Of a stretch of 64,000 nucleotides of DNA, positions 41,715-53,024 are shown one piece after another. Both the position numbers and the translations under genes were made by a program. The stretch's first letter is position 1, and each line of letters opens with the position of its first letter. Source of the stretch: Siphonodentalium dalli. Its lineage: Eukaryota > Mollusca > Scaphopoda > Gadilida > Siphonodentaliidae. Location: NCBI GenBank assembly GCA_032622095.1, contig CP136069.1, positions 3,561,566 through 3,625,565 on the forward strand, read 5' to 3'. Under the pieces are notes generated by a model that did not search any database, had not been told where the DNA came from, and saw only the letters and a program-made list of their open reading frames with translations.

Positions 41715-42260
41715 TAGGGACCTTGTAGAAAAAAATATACATGCAATAATAATACCAAAGGGGAGAACCTGGCTTTACACTAAATCTTGGTAGAGTTGAA
41801 TTTGTGGTCGTATAAACGGCATTATCATGTACATTTCGATTATGGAAAGATAATATGTTTCCGCACATCAACTGACCCTATAGCAGCAGGGGATCCCTTT
41901 TTGGGCCAATTTTTCCCCTTCTGTCATATATACCACAGGACATATTCCATATGATAATGTTACAATGTATACAGGTATAAAGATGTTTACTTCTCAATTT
42001 CGTTGGGACACTACTAAGAAATTTAAATAGTTGACAACTTTATTTTATTTCTAGCGAGAATACACCCTCGGACCGATCTAACACGAACTGAGGAAGTGAT
42101 CAAACCGACATCGCTAAAACACATACTTTGGAGTCCGCTGGTGACCGCCGATAATTTAATCATGTTATATTCCGGTACTCCAACGAGAGTGTTACCGTAC
42201 ACAGCAATTAATTTTTATCTAATAAATTTTCTATGTTTTAAAGTCATTGCAGTTGATAGC
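41715..42260. other. No gene; relatively CG-containing stretch
   Basis: 42055-42210 has several CG dinucleotides and an open minus-strand frame (including YNMIKLSAVTSGLQSMCFSD) but no usable acceptor, so it is not called. Confidence 0.35.
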
Positions 42261-42268
42261 ATAGTAAC

Positions 42269-42422
42269 CTAGGTAGAAAATGGATGCAAAATGATCAGCA
42301 AATCTACTCTCTGTTTCTTCTATTGGCCGATAAAACAAATGTAGGTCCACTAGTGTTTCCACGACATTGAAAACATTGACTGCATTTTCCCCTCGGCGGA
42401 TACAGGACCAGTTCCCCAAAAC
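42269..42422 (-). CDS. Candidate exon, minus strand
   Basis: Minus-strand acceptor GCAGGCTTTCCACTAG and donor GTTACT. 154 nt, phase 0 in, phase 1 out. Reads VLGNWSCIRRGENAVNVFNV and continues ETLVDLHLFYRPIEETESRF. Could be a further 5' exon of the same gene (an extra exon would be needed to reach phase 0 at 38966) or a separate gene. Not recognised. Confidence 0.45.
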
Positions 42423-42515
42423 CTAGTGGAAAGCCTGCCTAAAAATAACAACCGACCCTAAACTTAATTTGTTATTAATATGTTTTTCACTGTTTTTACC
42501 ACCAATGCTCATTAA

Positions 42516-42907
42516 CCCTTTACCCAACAGAAGGGCCCTGTGCCAATGCATTCTCTTATATATGTGAGTCGACCATAGGTCGCCTCGCATATATAAGAGA
42601 ATGCATTGGCTTAACACATTAAAAATTATAAAAATGTTAAAGAATGTAAGAAAAAATGGTAAAAAGTGTTAAAAAAAGATTTTTTTTAGGCCAATGCATT
42701 CTCTTATATATGCGAGGCGACCTATGGTCGACTCGCATATATAAGAGAATGCATTGGCACAGGGTATAACTGTAACTATCACAATGTGGTCAAGGAGCCG
42801 GTTCCAATGATATCCATATTTGTATGGTTCTATTGAGACAGACCGAAGATATTTTAGGCTGTTGAAGCTTTATTTGGCCGGTTTTGGCCGTTTTGTTTGG
42901 TAAAGGG
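42516..42907 (-). mobile_element. piggyBac-type MITE A, copy 11
   Basis: TTAA-flanked (42512-42515, 42908-42911). Both hairpins complete. Right end TTTGGTAAAGGG. Confidence 0.9.
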
Positions 42908-42914
42908 TTAATAT

Positions 42915-43192
42915 TGATGATTATTAGTGTGCAAAATGCATGGTTTCTAACATACATGTATCTCTGTGAAAAGTCATCATGCTTCTAAAAATTTAAAATC
43001 CCAGGTGTGTGATGGGTTGTGGATTGATGTGCATGATTTTTGTGATTTTAATTTCCTGAGAGTGGACATCAGGCCTTCTTTATACCTTGTTTGGCACTTA
43101 TGGAACAAAGGAACGCTATCAACAGACATGATGGGTGTGTATCTGTATGCATGTATATAAAGAGGTTATCACCACACATATTAGGGGTATTC
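42915..43192. other. No recognisable feature
   Basis: Ordinary AT-rich sequence. Confidence 0.4.
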
Positions 43193-43193
43193 A

Positions 43194-43297
43194 GTAATGC
43201 TCTAATTAATCGACTCCTTAAACACAGCAGAATTATGGGTAACTTTTCAGGATTTAGTCGGAAATATGGCTTGTTGCCATTCATCGGAAAGCTCTCC
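43194..43297 (+). mobile_element. Palindromic MITE E, left half only
   Basis: CAGTAATGCTCTAATTAATC to CATCGGAAAGCTCTCC. Ends at the palindrome centre, like the half copy at 22478. Confidence 0.75.
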
Positions 43298-43299
43298 CT

Positions 43300-43775
43300 T
43301 TCGTAATTTTCAAATCATGGGTGCTAAAATTCGCACCCGTCCCTCATCTCAAAATGCTAATGGAGACTGTAATTGTTGGTTCAATGACCAACTGACAATT
43401 ATAGTATGGAGGATCTGCTCCTCGAATTCTCATTCCGCCCGAGCAAAATTCCGATTCCGAGTGGTATAACGATTTTCCATGACATGTTTACTATTAAATT
43501 TATGTATATCCAGGAAGCAACACATGAGATGATACATTTAAATGATAGGACTTGTTTCTGGTGTATTTTACTCTTCACTTATACTTTAATATTCTTTAGT
43601 CCCATATCTAGCACGCTGATCCCAAATTACAAGGGTTTGCTCACTCAAATCCACACACAGATCAGAAGAAAAGTTTTTATATTTTCCTATAATATCTTGA
43701 GGTACTTTATTAAAAACACCAAACATACATGTAAACGTATGTGGGAATCCAAATTGACATTTAATAAATAATTGA
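43300..43775. other. No supported gene
   Basis: A plus-strand open frame at 43406-43771 has no homology, splice or start support. Confidence 0.35.
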
Positions 43776-43777
43776 GC

Positions 43778-44214
43778 TTAAATGTGTTCAATCTGATTCG
43801 ATGGTCCCCATATTATCAGATTCCAAAAACAACAATGTTTTTTTTTTAAATGCTGCTCCAGTTATCAGAATCGATTAATTGGCCAAAAATAATGCTAACC
43901 AGCCAACTACAACATGTTATTTATCAACATTTTGTTCAATGAAATTTTGCCGGTTTGTCAATTATTTGACACAAAAAGCCACTTGAGTTCAGAGTTATCC
44001 ATCTTCATCCGTAATTTGGTCCGAGACCGTCTTCTCATCGACCTTTAACTGGGCCACCAAAAATGATCGGTGGTGAAAAATAATAGATTCCAAAAATCCC
44101 TCTGAACTTTGATGAGTGGGTTCCTCAATTCATATCAAATATTTGACCACCGAAGCCAAGGAAATAGTAATTTACGATCGTTAATTCGGATTATGCATCT
44201 TTAAGCGCAATAAG
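43778..44214 (+). mobile_element. MITE N, copy 2
   Basis: TTAAATGTGTTCAATCTGAT to TCGGATTATGCATCTTTAA; diverged termini, same interior order as 41271-41714. Confidence 0.65.
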
Positions 44215-44257
44215 GAATCTCTAATTGCACTTAAAGACATATTATGTACTTGTTCGG

Positions 44258-45247
44258 TAGGGATATGCGAATCGGGGATTTTGCATCTCCTTCCTGACAT
44301 CGAATCGAATCGAATCTCGATTCGAATCAGCTAGTGATTGACATTGTTAACCAGCCTGTATCTCCATGTCTCAATACAAAAAACTACAAACTTCACGTCA
44401 CTCAGTCTCATGGAGGGTTTGCTATATGTTGCATTGAATTTATATCTAGCTGTGTCATTGCAAACATGACACAAGAAGTAACAATATTTGACACAAGATT
44501 TGACACAAGTGGACATGGGTACACAGTTCAGCTATATAATGGTAGTTATCTGTTAAACTGCATGTTCACCCCACAATAGATCAAAACACCTACACATCCA
44601 TATTCACAGAGGGGGCCCAATGCAGAAAAGACACAAATTACAAGTGTTAAATGTTATCAACACGATTCATCGCTTTCCCGGGACACAGAAACTGAAAGTA
44701 GGAAACTGAAAGTAGAATAACTGGTCGCACATGATGATGTCCATCTAAGAACATAATAAACCGATTGCTCTAAGGTTTCTCACTGTTTCTGTTCATTCCA
44801 ATCTATGTTTTGTCGCTCACAACAGCGGCTGACATTTAATTTTATTCATATATATAATCTGATTTGGATATCTGAAGATCTAAACATAAGGTAATCAATT
44901 GAGATCCGCATCTAGCGATCACGCACCGTGAAGACAATTTACATAGTGTGTATACAGATTACAAATATATCCAGCGATTGATCACCGTCACGGGTTACGA
45001 TCGAAGCACATAATTTGCATAATGCACGTCTATTCTGAACAGCATTCAAAATTACCTATGTTGGCTAACTTTGCAACTTTGTGCTTAAATTTTTGTAAGT
45101 TCAGGTCATTTGGTATGTGTTATTTAGACGCAAAAAACGAGACTACACAAAAGTAACACCGAATCGAAAATATCCGAATCGGCGGACAGATTCGGTGTCG
45201 ATCTCGAATCGGGTGCCCGATATCGACATCGAATCGAATCTCGAATA
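44258..45247. mobile_element. hAT-like element with degenerate termini
   Basis: The exact 8-bp direct repeat TTGTTCGG flanks it (44250-44257, 45248-45255). Left end TAGGGATATGCGAATCGG; the right end is rich in ATCGAATCGAATCTCG, which recurs inverted near the left end. The termini pair poorly, so the hAT call rests mainly on the duplication and start sequence. Confidence 0.55.
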
Positions 45248-45267
45248 TTGTTCGGGTGCGTGAAACT

Positions 45268-45455
45268 GGAGGAATGTAACAGTCTACTAACATCGCCGAA
45301 AATCTTAAGCAAATCGACAAAACCACTCCATAGAAAACATCGTCTGAACTACGCTCAATTGTAAATATTTACTACTCGATTCGGGACGCATCTATCGGCA
45401 ATAAACTAACGAAACCCATTTTGCCATCGATAGTTACTGAATTTAATAAATATAT
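45268..45455 (+). repeat. Dispersed repeat M, copy 2
   Basis: Parallel to 9325-9545 (TCTACTAACAT-GCCGAAAATCT and CTCAATTGTAAATATTTA). In both places a stretch of open country follows without terminal repeats. Confidence 0.65.
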
Positions 45456-45461
45456 AAGAAC

Positions 45462-46627
45462 TAGCAGGTTAGCCCGCCACGCCACTGGCGGCATTGGTCC
45501 CATGGCTTTGGTCGATCCATTAATTTTAGTTTTTCAAGGTAACCCCGTACAGGACCGGGCTACTCAAAAACCAAATTTCAAGTCGATAGCTCCACCTGTT
45601 TCCGAGATCTGGTCTGCGGATACGCGAAGCTGGTGTCGCACGGGCTCGGGGACCCGATAAAATTCGTATCCTGTGCAAGATACATTCACATACCAAATTT
45701 CAAGTCGATAGCTCCACCCGTTTCCGATATCTCGTCTGCGCATGCGCTGCACGGGCGTCACACGGGCTCGCCAATACGACAGCGACGACCACCTGGTCAA
45801 ACTACACTCACGTACCCAGCCCTCATAATTGGCTACGGCAATCAGCAATGCCGAAGCCATTTGCTGAAGCAAACTGGGCCACGATAAAGGGTTGCCGTAG
45901 CAGATTGCCGGAGCCAAACAATCTGAATTAAAAGGGCTGCGTACCAAGTTTCGTCCCGATCGGTCGAGGTGTTGGTATCTGATGCAAAAGACGAAATTGT
46001 GAGTGTTGGTCAATAGTCCCCGTCGTGAACCCCATCCTCGCAAAGAGCGAACAGTCAATTAATCCCGTCGTGAACCTCCATCACCAACGCGACGTAAACA
46101 TGTGTTGCGTTCTAAAAATAGGAAAGCACTTTCTCTCTGCATAATAAATTTCGAGCGATAACGTCGTTTGCGTAAATACGAAATTGTGAGTGTTGGTTTG
46201 TAACCGGGATTTCTGAGAAGCATTATGCCTATAACTACCCCCCCCCCAAGCCCTGACCTAAGTGTCATACATACTATAACAATGATGTTGTAAGAGTACT
46301 ATGGCATCCAATAAATCTCCCCGCATAGGAAAGCACTCAATGTTCCCGTATAACTCTGCAGATGCTAATAACGTTGAATGGGAAACAGACGCTCTTTATA
46401 GCGATGCGTCAAAAACAAACCCTCATTAAATAATCACTTGATTAACCCACGCCGTGCCTTTGCGGTGATTTGGGAGTGGATAAAGGGTGCTCAGAGCTTC
46501 TCCAAAATGCGACAACTACGGTGTTCGTGGGTTTTTACACTTATATACGAAATTTGAGCTTGATGGGTGCAGTCGTTTTCGATTCTATAAAGTACACACA
46601 CACACATATACGGAAGTCTCAAAATAT
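45462..46627 (+). mobile_element. Tail-bearing repeat S1
   Basis: Head ACTAGCAGGTTAGCCCGCCA, then about 130-bp units with ACCAAATTTCAAGTCGATAG, then ACCAAGTTTCGTCCCGATCG, tail CACACACACATATACGGAAG and TCTCAAAATATATA. Holds MITE P at 45817. 46338-46493 is repeated at 46981-47133. Class uncertain: non-LTR-derived retroposon or Helitron-like. Confidence 0.6.
45817..45939 (+). mobile_element. Short MITE P, copy 2 (6-bp duplication)
   Basis: CAGCCCTCATAATTGGCTAC to AATTAAAAGGGCTG, flanked by CGTACC on both sides (45811-45816, 45940-45945). The host S repeat reads straight through (ACACGTACCAAGTTT) when it is removed. Confidence 0.85.
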
Positions 46628-46633
46628 ATAGTA

Positions 46634-47135
46634 CTAGCAGGTTAGCCCGCCACTGGCGGCATTCGTCCCATGGCTTTGTTTCAGAAACATGACATTTTTG
46701 TAATTATTTTGTTTTTATTTATTTTTGTTTTTTATTTTTGAATATGAATTTAATGTTTTTTAAATTTAATATATTTTGTTTCTGAATTGTTTTTTTATTG
46801 TTAATTTTTTTTAATTTTAAATTGTTTTAATTAAATTGTTTTAATGAATTTTTTTGTTTCTGGCGGAAAAATTTACCCGTAGAAATCCCCCCCTTCCTAG
46901 GAACGACAGACAAGGTATATACTGTAAAAACAAAGCACGCCATCCGTGCTCGCAGGGAATAAATTTCGAGCGATAACGTTTGCGTTCCCGTATAACTCTG
47001 CAGATGCGAATAACGTTGAATGGGAAACAGACGCTCTTTATAGAGATGCGTCAAAAACAAACGCTCATTAAATAATCACTTGATTAACCCCCGCCGTGCC
47101 TTTGCGGTGATTTGAGATTGGAGAACGGGTGCTCG
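46634..47135 (+). mobile_element. Tail-bearing repeat S2, truncated
   Basis: Same head (ACTAGCAGGTTAGCCCGCCA, CTGGCGGCATT). A long TTTTTATTT low-complexity stretch (46680-46860) follows. The body matches S1 from TTCCCGTATAACTCTGCAGA. No tail seen. Confidence 0.6.
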
Positions 47136-47271
47136 TGTGGGCCATGCCTAACAACCATCAAACACCATACAATGTCCCAGAGAAACCAACAAATTGGTGA
47201 TAAAACTGATATATTGGGGGGAAACATATAAAACAGATAACAGTAGACAGAAACTGTTTACTAAAATTACT

Positions 47272-47721
47272 TTAATAAACCTGAAACAGGCACTGCCTTG
47301 CCACAACGGGCATCAGCCCTGCATTAAAACAATTTATACAAATAGGGAAAACTGTCCTGTAATGTTTTTTCAGAGATGTTTTTACGTCCCCATTGGGACC
47401 TGCACAATGGGCACAGGTATCAATGGCCCCAAGGGCTGCCCCATAATATCCCAATTCTATTGGAGACCGACAAACAATATCCCGCCGCACCACCATCCTT
47501 GCAGCCTGGCTACGGTCAGGTGGGAGCAGTGGTGCACCACAGGTATAGTCAAAGCCTGTGATTTTTCTAAGTTGAGAAGGGGGCATACAATATAACTGAG
47601 ACTTCTGTAAAATAACCCATATGGTGTGAATCTGACTTTTATTTTGACCCGATTGAACTAGATACCAAGTTTGGTTTGAATCAAATCTGACACCGTGACT
47701 AGAGATTTCAGGTGGAAACAA
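47272..47721 (-). pseudogene. ORF fragment with a four-cysteine zinc-ribbon-like pattern
   Basis: An open frame of 149 codons. The C-terminal half is the convincing part: GAPLLPPDRSQAARMVVRRD, then DTCAHCAGPNGD and, about 19 residues later, PICINCFNAG, a CxxC...CxxC pair that could bind zinc. Upstream (about 47600-47721) the frame overlaps ACCAAGTTTGG-type S-repeat words, so the true start is probably internal or at a lost exon. It sits between S repeats. Similar Cys-pair tails occur in uncharacterised invertebrate proteins, but I cannot name the family. May be a captured or transposon-derived gene end. Confidence 0.45.
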
Positions 47722-47841
47722 AGAAATTCATATATGAACGTAATGATCTGTATTTTGATATGATTTTATCAAATACATCTACCAAGTTTGGGGTGGGGTG
47801 GATCAATGGTTAAAAAATTTATGCCTATATATATATATATA

Positions 47842-48520
47842 CTAGCAGGTGATCCGGCTTCGTCCGGGCTTTGACCTTGTATTGACCATTTTGAAGGTCA
47901 AGGTCTGGTCGGGGGTCACGATTTGACCTGTCGAAAACACTCCCCCGACAAAAGTATCCCTAGGTATCAAATTTCGTCGAAATCCGTTAATTTTTTTATT
48001 TAATTTGAGTTAATTCTGCCTTTTTAATCAAGAGAAATGATGGTACCAGTCCCGTGATAGTACCCGTCCCTAAAAGAGGTACGTTTGTGGGTACCCGTTT
48101 CAAGGTGAAGATCACCTCGGGCGGAAAAACTTACCCGATGAAAATTTTCCCCGTTCCTTGGAACCCCTAAGTACGAAGACAGAAATAAGAATCACACAAC
48201 ACGCTCATGTCTGGATACAGACACACTCACGTCTGGCCCCAGACATAAGAATCACACTACACGCATACGCTCTTTATCAACGACACAGCGGATACGAACG
48301 CTCTTTAACTATCAACGCGATTAACCCCACAGTGCCAAGGACGGTCATTTTGGTGACTGAGAATGGAGAAGGCGTGCTCTGACGTTCTCAGAAGCGGTGC
48401 GATGACACTTCATGTGGGATTTTACCCTTAGATAGGAAGTTTGGGCTCAATCCGTCCGGCAGTTTTCCCGGCCATAGCTAACAAACAAACAGACAGACAG
48501 AAGTCCCAAAATATATATTA
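47842..48520 (+). mobile_element. Tail-bearing repeat S3
   Basis: Head ACTAGCAGGTGATCCGGCTT CGTCCGGGC, tail CAGACAGACAGAAGTCCC with AAAATATATAT. The body differs from S1 but shares GCTCTTTA and CGATTAACCCCAC words. Confidence 0.6.
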
Positions 48521-48522
48521 GA

Positions 48523-49217
48523 CTAGCCGATGAGCCCGACGTTGTCCGGGCTATTCAAAAAGCTCTACCCAGCCCGACGTTGTCCGGGCATCGATCTATA
48601 CAATATACGTCGATGGTCCGGGCTATTCGAAAACCAAATTTCAAGTCGATAGCTCTACCCGTTTCCGAGATCTGGTCTGCGCATGCGCGAAGCTGGCGTC
48701 GCACGGGCTCGGCGACCCGATAAAATTTGTATCCGGGGCGAGATACATTCACATACCAAATTTCAAGTCGATAGCTCCACCCGTTTCCGATATCTCGTCT
48801 GCGCATGCGCTAAGCTGACGTAGCACTGGCTCGGCGACCCGATAAAATTCGTATCCGGGGCAAGATACATTCACATACCAAATTTCAAGTCGATAGCTCC
48901 ACCCGTTTCCGAGATCTCGTCTGCGCATGCACGAAGCTGGCGTCGCACGGGCTCGGCGACCCGATAAAATTTGTATCCGGGGCATGATACATTCACATAC
49001 CAAATTTCAAGTCGATAGCTCCACCCGTTTCTGAGATCTCTTCTGCGCATGCGCGAAGCGGGCGCCGCACGGGCTCGCCAATACGACAACGTCCACCGCC
49101 TGGTCAAACTACACACACGTACCAAGTTTGGTCCCGATCGGTCGAGAATCGTAGATTTGTATAAATGACAAACATACAGACAAACATACAAACAAACAGA
49201 CAGAGGTCTTCAAAATA
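48523..49217 (+). mobile_element. Tail-bearing repeat S4 with internal tandem units
   Basis: Head GACTAGCCGATGAGCCCGAC, then about four 130-bp units (AATTTCAAGTCGATAGCTCC, CTGCGCATGCGC, GGGCTCGGCGACCCGATAAA), then CAAGTTTGGTCCCGATCGG and tail CAGAGGTCTTCAAAATATAT. Minus-strand frames through the units (SETGGAIDLKFG repeats) are not genes. Confidence 0.7.
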
Positions 49218-49221
49218 TATA

Positions 49222-49612
49222 TGAGACTAGCCGATGAGCCCGACGTTGTCCGGGCTATTCAAAAACCAAATTTCAAGTCGATAGCTCCACCCGTTTCCGA
49301 GATCTCGTCTGCGCATGCGCGAAGCTGGCGTCGCACGGGCTCGGCGACCCGATAAAATTCGTATCCGGGGCAAGATACATTCACATAGCAAATTTCAAGT
49401 CGATAGCTCCATCCATTTCCGAGATCTCGTCTGCGCATGCGCTGCACGGGCGCTGCACGGGCTCGCCAATATGACAATGTCCACCGCCTGGTCAAACTAC
49501 ACACACGTACCAAGTTTCGTCCCGATCGGTCGAGAATCGTAGATTTGTATAAATGACAGACAAACATACATACAGACAAACAGACAAACAGACAGAGGTC
49601 TTCAAAATATAT
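49222..49612 (+). mobile_element. Tail-bearing repeat S5
   Basis: Same head and tail as S4 with two internal units. It follows S4 directly after the AAAATATATATGAGA junction, so S4 and S5 are head-to-tail. Confidence 0.7.
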
Positions 49613-49794
49613 ATGAGATATGTTCGATAGTTGGAAAATCCAAAATATTAAGTAAATGTAAAATTAAATATAAACTTCAAACATCATCAATTAATACCTA
49701 AAATATGCAATATGTTACATGTACAAGTTGGCAATTCATCAACCCCAAATAAAATAGATGAAAATTTAGTTGGCATCCAATAGTTAGGGCCCTA

Positions 49795-49957
49795 GGGGGG
49801 GGGGGGGGGGGGGGGGGGGTGCAAATAATAAATTCAACAAAAGTTGTTGAAGTTTGGTAGTGGTCCCAAGGGAGAGGGGATGCAATTGAAAATATCAATA
49901 GAAACTCGTAGGTTTATATTCATCCCCAACCGTTACCCACCCCCCCCCCCCCCCCCA
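49795..49957. repeat. Poly-G tract and poly-C tract
   Basis: G run 49795-49819 and C run 49939-49957, 120 bp apart in opposite sense. Another G run lies at about 62590-62609. Confidence 0.85.
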
Positions 49958-49959
49958 GG

Positions 49960-50590
49960 TACATCCTGATCAATGCACGGGGACTAAAGTTATCGTGAGG
50001 TCACGGAAGCCGAACACAAATTTGAGTACAATAGATACATGTACGGGCCTTCCTCCGTCACTGCGAACTTCGCCTTTCGTGAACTATTCACATCGGAATC
50101 GACCCATGTGCGACCGCCATCGTTGAAATAAACTTATTCCCGCGTTCGAATTTCGGTTCGAATCAACCTCGGAGAACATCCATGTTTAATATAAATACCC
50201 CATATCAACACAAACACGTGCTTCCGGTCGGCGAAGAGGAACGATGACTCGTGATTTTCCAGTATTTCCGGTCGTAATTTGACTTTCCGTTTGAAGAGTG
50301 ACGATGTGGCTTTGCGAAAAATATATAAATATAACAACAACAACAAATATATCAAAGATATCATTTAATGATTTATCTCGCGAGGTGAATCAGATAAAAT
50401 GGAACCACGCGTACATAGTTTGGTTATCAGTACGGTCGGTCGGTTTATAGATTCATTTTTTTTATTTAAAACCAATAAAATGAACTTGGGTCGGGGGAAA
50501 CACGCATTCATTTTGTTTTGGCCTAAGCACAATAATGAAATATATAATTGCACCAATATATATCGCAATAATGAATATTTTATTGCATAA
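49960..50590. other. No supported gene
   Basis: A few short frames on both strands, no splice or family evidence. Confidence 0.4.
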
Positions 50591-50594
50591 TAAT

Positions 50595-51285
50595 TTTCAA
50601 GCGCAAAAAGTAATATCTAATTGCACTTTTAAAGTGCAATAAGGAATATTCTTATTGCACTGAAGTAATAAGTGCAATAAGTGGAATTAAAAATTAATCT
50701 TCCTTATTGCCCTCAAACACAATTAACCACATTACATAACCACCCTGTAATTCAAATGGTGTAGTCCATAGTGCATGCAGGGATTTTTCTGTCTATTTTG
50801 GGAATGGGTCTGGGTCCCTTCGAATTGGGAAAAATGTGTCTTTACAGACCAAAATTGGGAATTTTCCATGTTTTAGAAAAAGCCATGGACACCAAACTTC
50901 GACAAGTATTTACACGTAGGTCTATTCAGATTCTACTATTTCCACAGATGGGTGATCTCATGAGGGAGATATTAATTGCGCTTAAGCGCAATACTGATGA
51001 GGAGCCAGAGATGTAATTGCGCTTAAGTGATTTAAGGAGCGTCTTATTTCGCTTAAGCTCCATAAGGAATCTCTAATTGCACTTAAGCGCAATACGGGAA
51101 AATCTAATCGAGCTTAAGCACAATAAGAAAAGATCATATTGCGCTTAAGCGCAACAAGGAATATATCATTGCGTTTAAGCGGAATAACGAATATTCTTAT
51201 TATTATTCTTAAGTGCAAATAGTGATTCCTTATTGTGCTCAAGCTTAATTCCTTATTGCACTTAAGCTTAATTATTTATTAAATG
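50595..51285. repeat. Degenerate array of AATTGCACTTAAGCGCAATAAGG units
   Basis: About 15-18 units of 28-35 bp. Most contain the palindrome GCGCTTAAGCGC or a variant. A similar pair lies at 44210-44240. Lengths and sequence are loose, so it is an old array. Confidence 0.7.
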
Positions 51286-51289
51286 ACAT

Positions 51290-52670
51290 TTTGGCTTCCA
51301 ATACATGTACATTATATGATCAAAATAATGTGTGCATGCAATATTAGTCAGTAGAGGTATTATACTACTGTAATCTACAACATTTTAGAAACTGTGTCGG
51401 GGTTATTTGTTTTTCGTATTAGCCTTCATTGCGTTGCTATTGATGACGTAAATCATCCATACTTTTTAAGATGGCGATTGACCCACACTGATCTCTGATG
51501 GGAATGCACGTTACATAGCAATATCGAGCTTCGGGTAGGGTTTTATCTATGAGCAAGAGACGAGTCATTCAGTTGGCGATCAGCTGATTCGTTTTCGTCT
51601 ACAATTAATTTGTCAAAACAGTCGCCTGACAGCAATAATTGTAAATCAAAATCACAAAACCGCATATAATAAAAAGGAAACATATACGGCTTTTGACTGA
51701 ATACATTATATCAAGCCGGTCGTGGAAATCGGTATTTGCTTGTACCCGCTCATGATAATTCTCGTTTTCAGTCAAAAGCCATATAGTTATCCTCTCGTAT
51801 CATCGTTGATTATTTGCCCTGCTAATCGATATATATACGTCGCTCGGCACAATTTCAAAGTAAAATGTGAGACTTCCGATGCGAAACTGACGTAGGAAAG
51901 TTTTCAACGACGAATACTGTTTATATCAGGAAAATGAAGACATTGATAACATTTCATAACATTCTCCGAAAATATACTGCATAAAGAGTCTGAATGCATG
52001 CCCATTTAATACTCGCGCATCATTTTGAAGACAAAAGCTAAGGGCGGTCCCATGGAGACGTCTATCGTTAGAAAACTGGACGTTTCTATAGTCGAAATCT
52101 AAATAGCATTGCTCGGGCGACAATTGAACTTACTCGGGCGATTACGGAACATACAGGGCGGGAATTGGAGCGAAAACATAAATCACCGATTACAGCATTT
52201 TGCTGGGCTTTTTTGGCAACAAAATGATCGGGGAACATGTCCCGGTTGAAGCTAGAGGTAAAAATTAACATAATATGTTTAAACGTAACTTATATCTGTC
52301 GACCTTTATAAGTTTTTCTGCCGGTAAATTTGAAAATTGCTTGGTCGACAATCGGAAATCGGACTTTGCTCAGGCAGAATGAGAAATCGAGGAGCATATC
52401 GTCCACAGTGACAGTGGGTGCAATAGTATTACACCCAACTTCGGAATTACGGGAGCAAATAAATGCTCTCGCACTCGCAGTGTTTTCCTCATGGGAAGGA
52501 CTGCTTTAAGTCATCAAAGTTGGAAATAATATGCATACCACATACACATTGAATTGACATCAATCATCCATGATCGATCCACGCACCCAAACTTGGCCAA
52601 AGACAAAGTGACATACCCAATTTCACCCTTCTATTCCGCTTTTTGGACTTGTGTTCGTTGTTTAGTAGGA
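51290..52670. other. No gene; one foldback
   Basis: 51681-51790 has CATATACGGCTTTTGACTGA pairing with TCAGTCAAAAGCCATATAG around a 65-bp loop. 52430-52503 resembles the right part of MITE K (GCTCTCGCACTCGCAG, TGGGAAGGACTG). The remainder is featureless. Confidence 0.5.
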
Positions 52671-52698
52671 GCGATTTGCCCGATGACATATTTTTTTT

Positions 52699-53000
52699 AA
52701 ACAAATTTGCATTCCAACATCTTGAAGTAGAAGTTCTCGTACTAGTACTACTACACTACAGTAACTACTACTACTAAAACGACTCGATGAGTTAGTGAAC
52801 AACTCGTTGTTGTGTTCTTTAATCACTCTTTCGTTGATTTACTAGTAAGGTCCCTGGGCTGGTGCTGTAATAATTTGCTTGACTCTTGCCTTGGTACGTT
52901 AAACACTAGATGCTGTCCTCGGTGCTTCATATAAAGTTGAACTGCAAGTGTAATATAATAAATAACTGTTGGCTTCTTCAAGTTCTTGTCCATTTTAACA
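52699..53000 (-). pseudogene. Retrocopy-like insert between 23-bp direct repeats
   Basis: TTGCCCGATGACATATTTT plus TTTT occurs exactly at 52676-52698 and 53001-53023. On the minus strand the repeat starts with eight A, as expected for LINE-mediated insertion. The insert encodes a small frame, MDKNLKKPTVIYYITLAVQL then YMKHRGQHLVFNVPRQESSK, ending near LTSKSTKE (stop at about 52823), followed by 3'-UTR-like sequence. Source gene not recognised; a SINE without coding meaning is possible. Confidence 0.55.
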
Positions 53001-53024
53001 TTGCCCGATGACATATTTTTTTTA

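Noticed and set aside
42055-42210. Open minus-strand frame next to the exon candidate at 42269
   Set aside because: All frames from the only nearby acceptor contain stops, so no spliced exon could be supported.
43406-43771. 121-aa plus-strand ORF
   Set aside because: AT-rich, no recognisable motif, no splice sites, and it overlaps the transition into MITE N.
45564-49579. Family of related 85-165 aa ORFs (RRRDLGNGWSYRLEIWYVNVS)
   Set aside because: They are translations of the tandem units in repeats S1, S4 and S5, overlapping one another with frameshifts; no start, splice or domain support.
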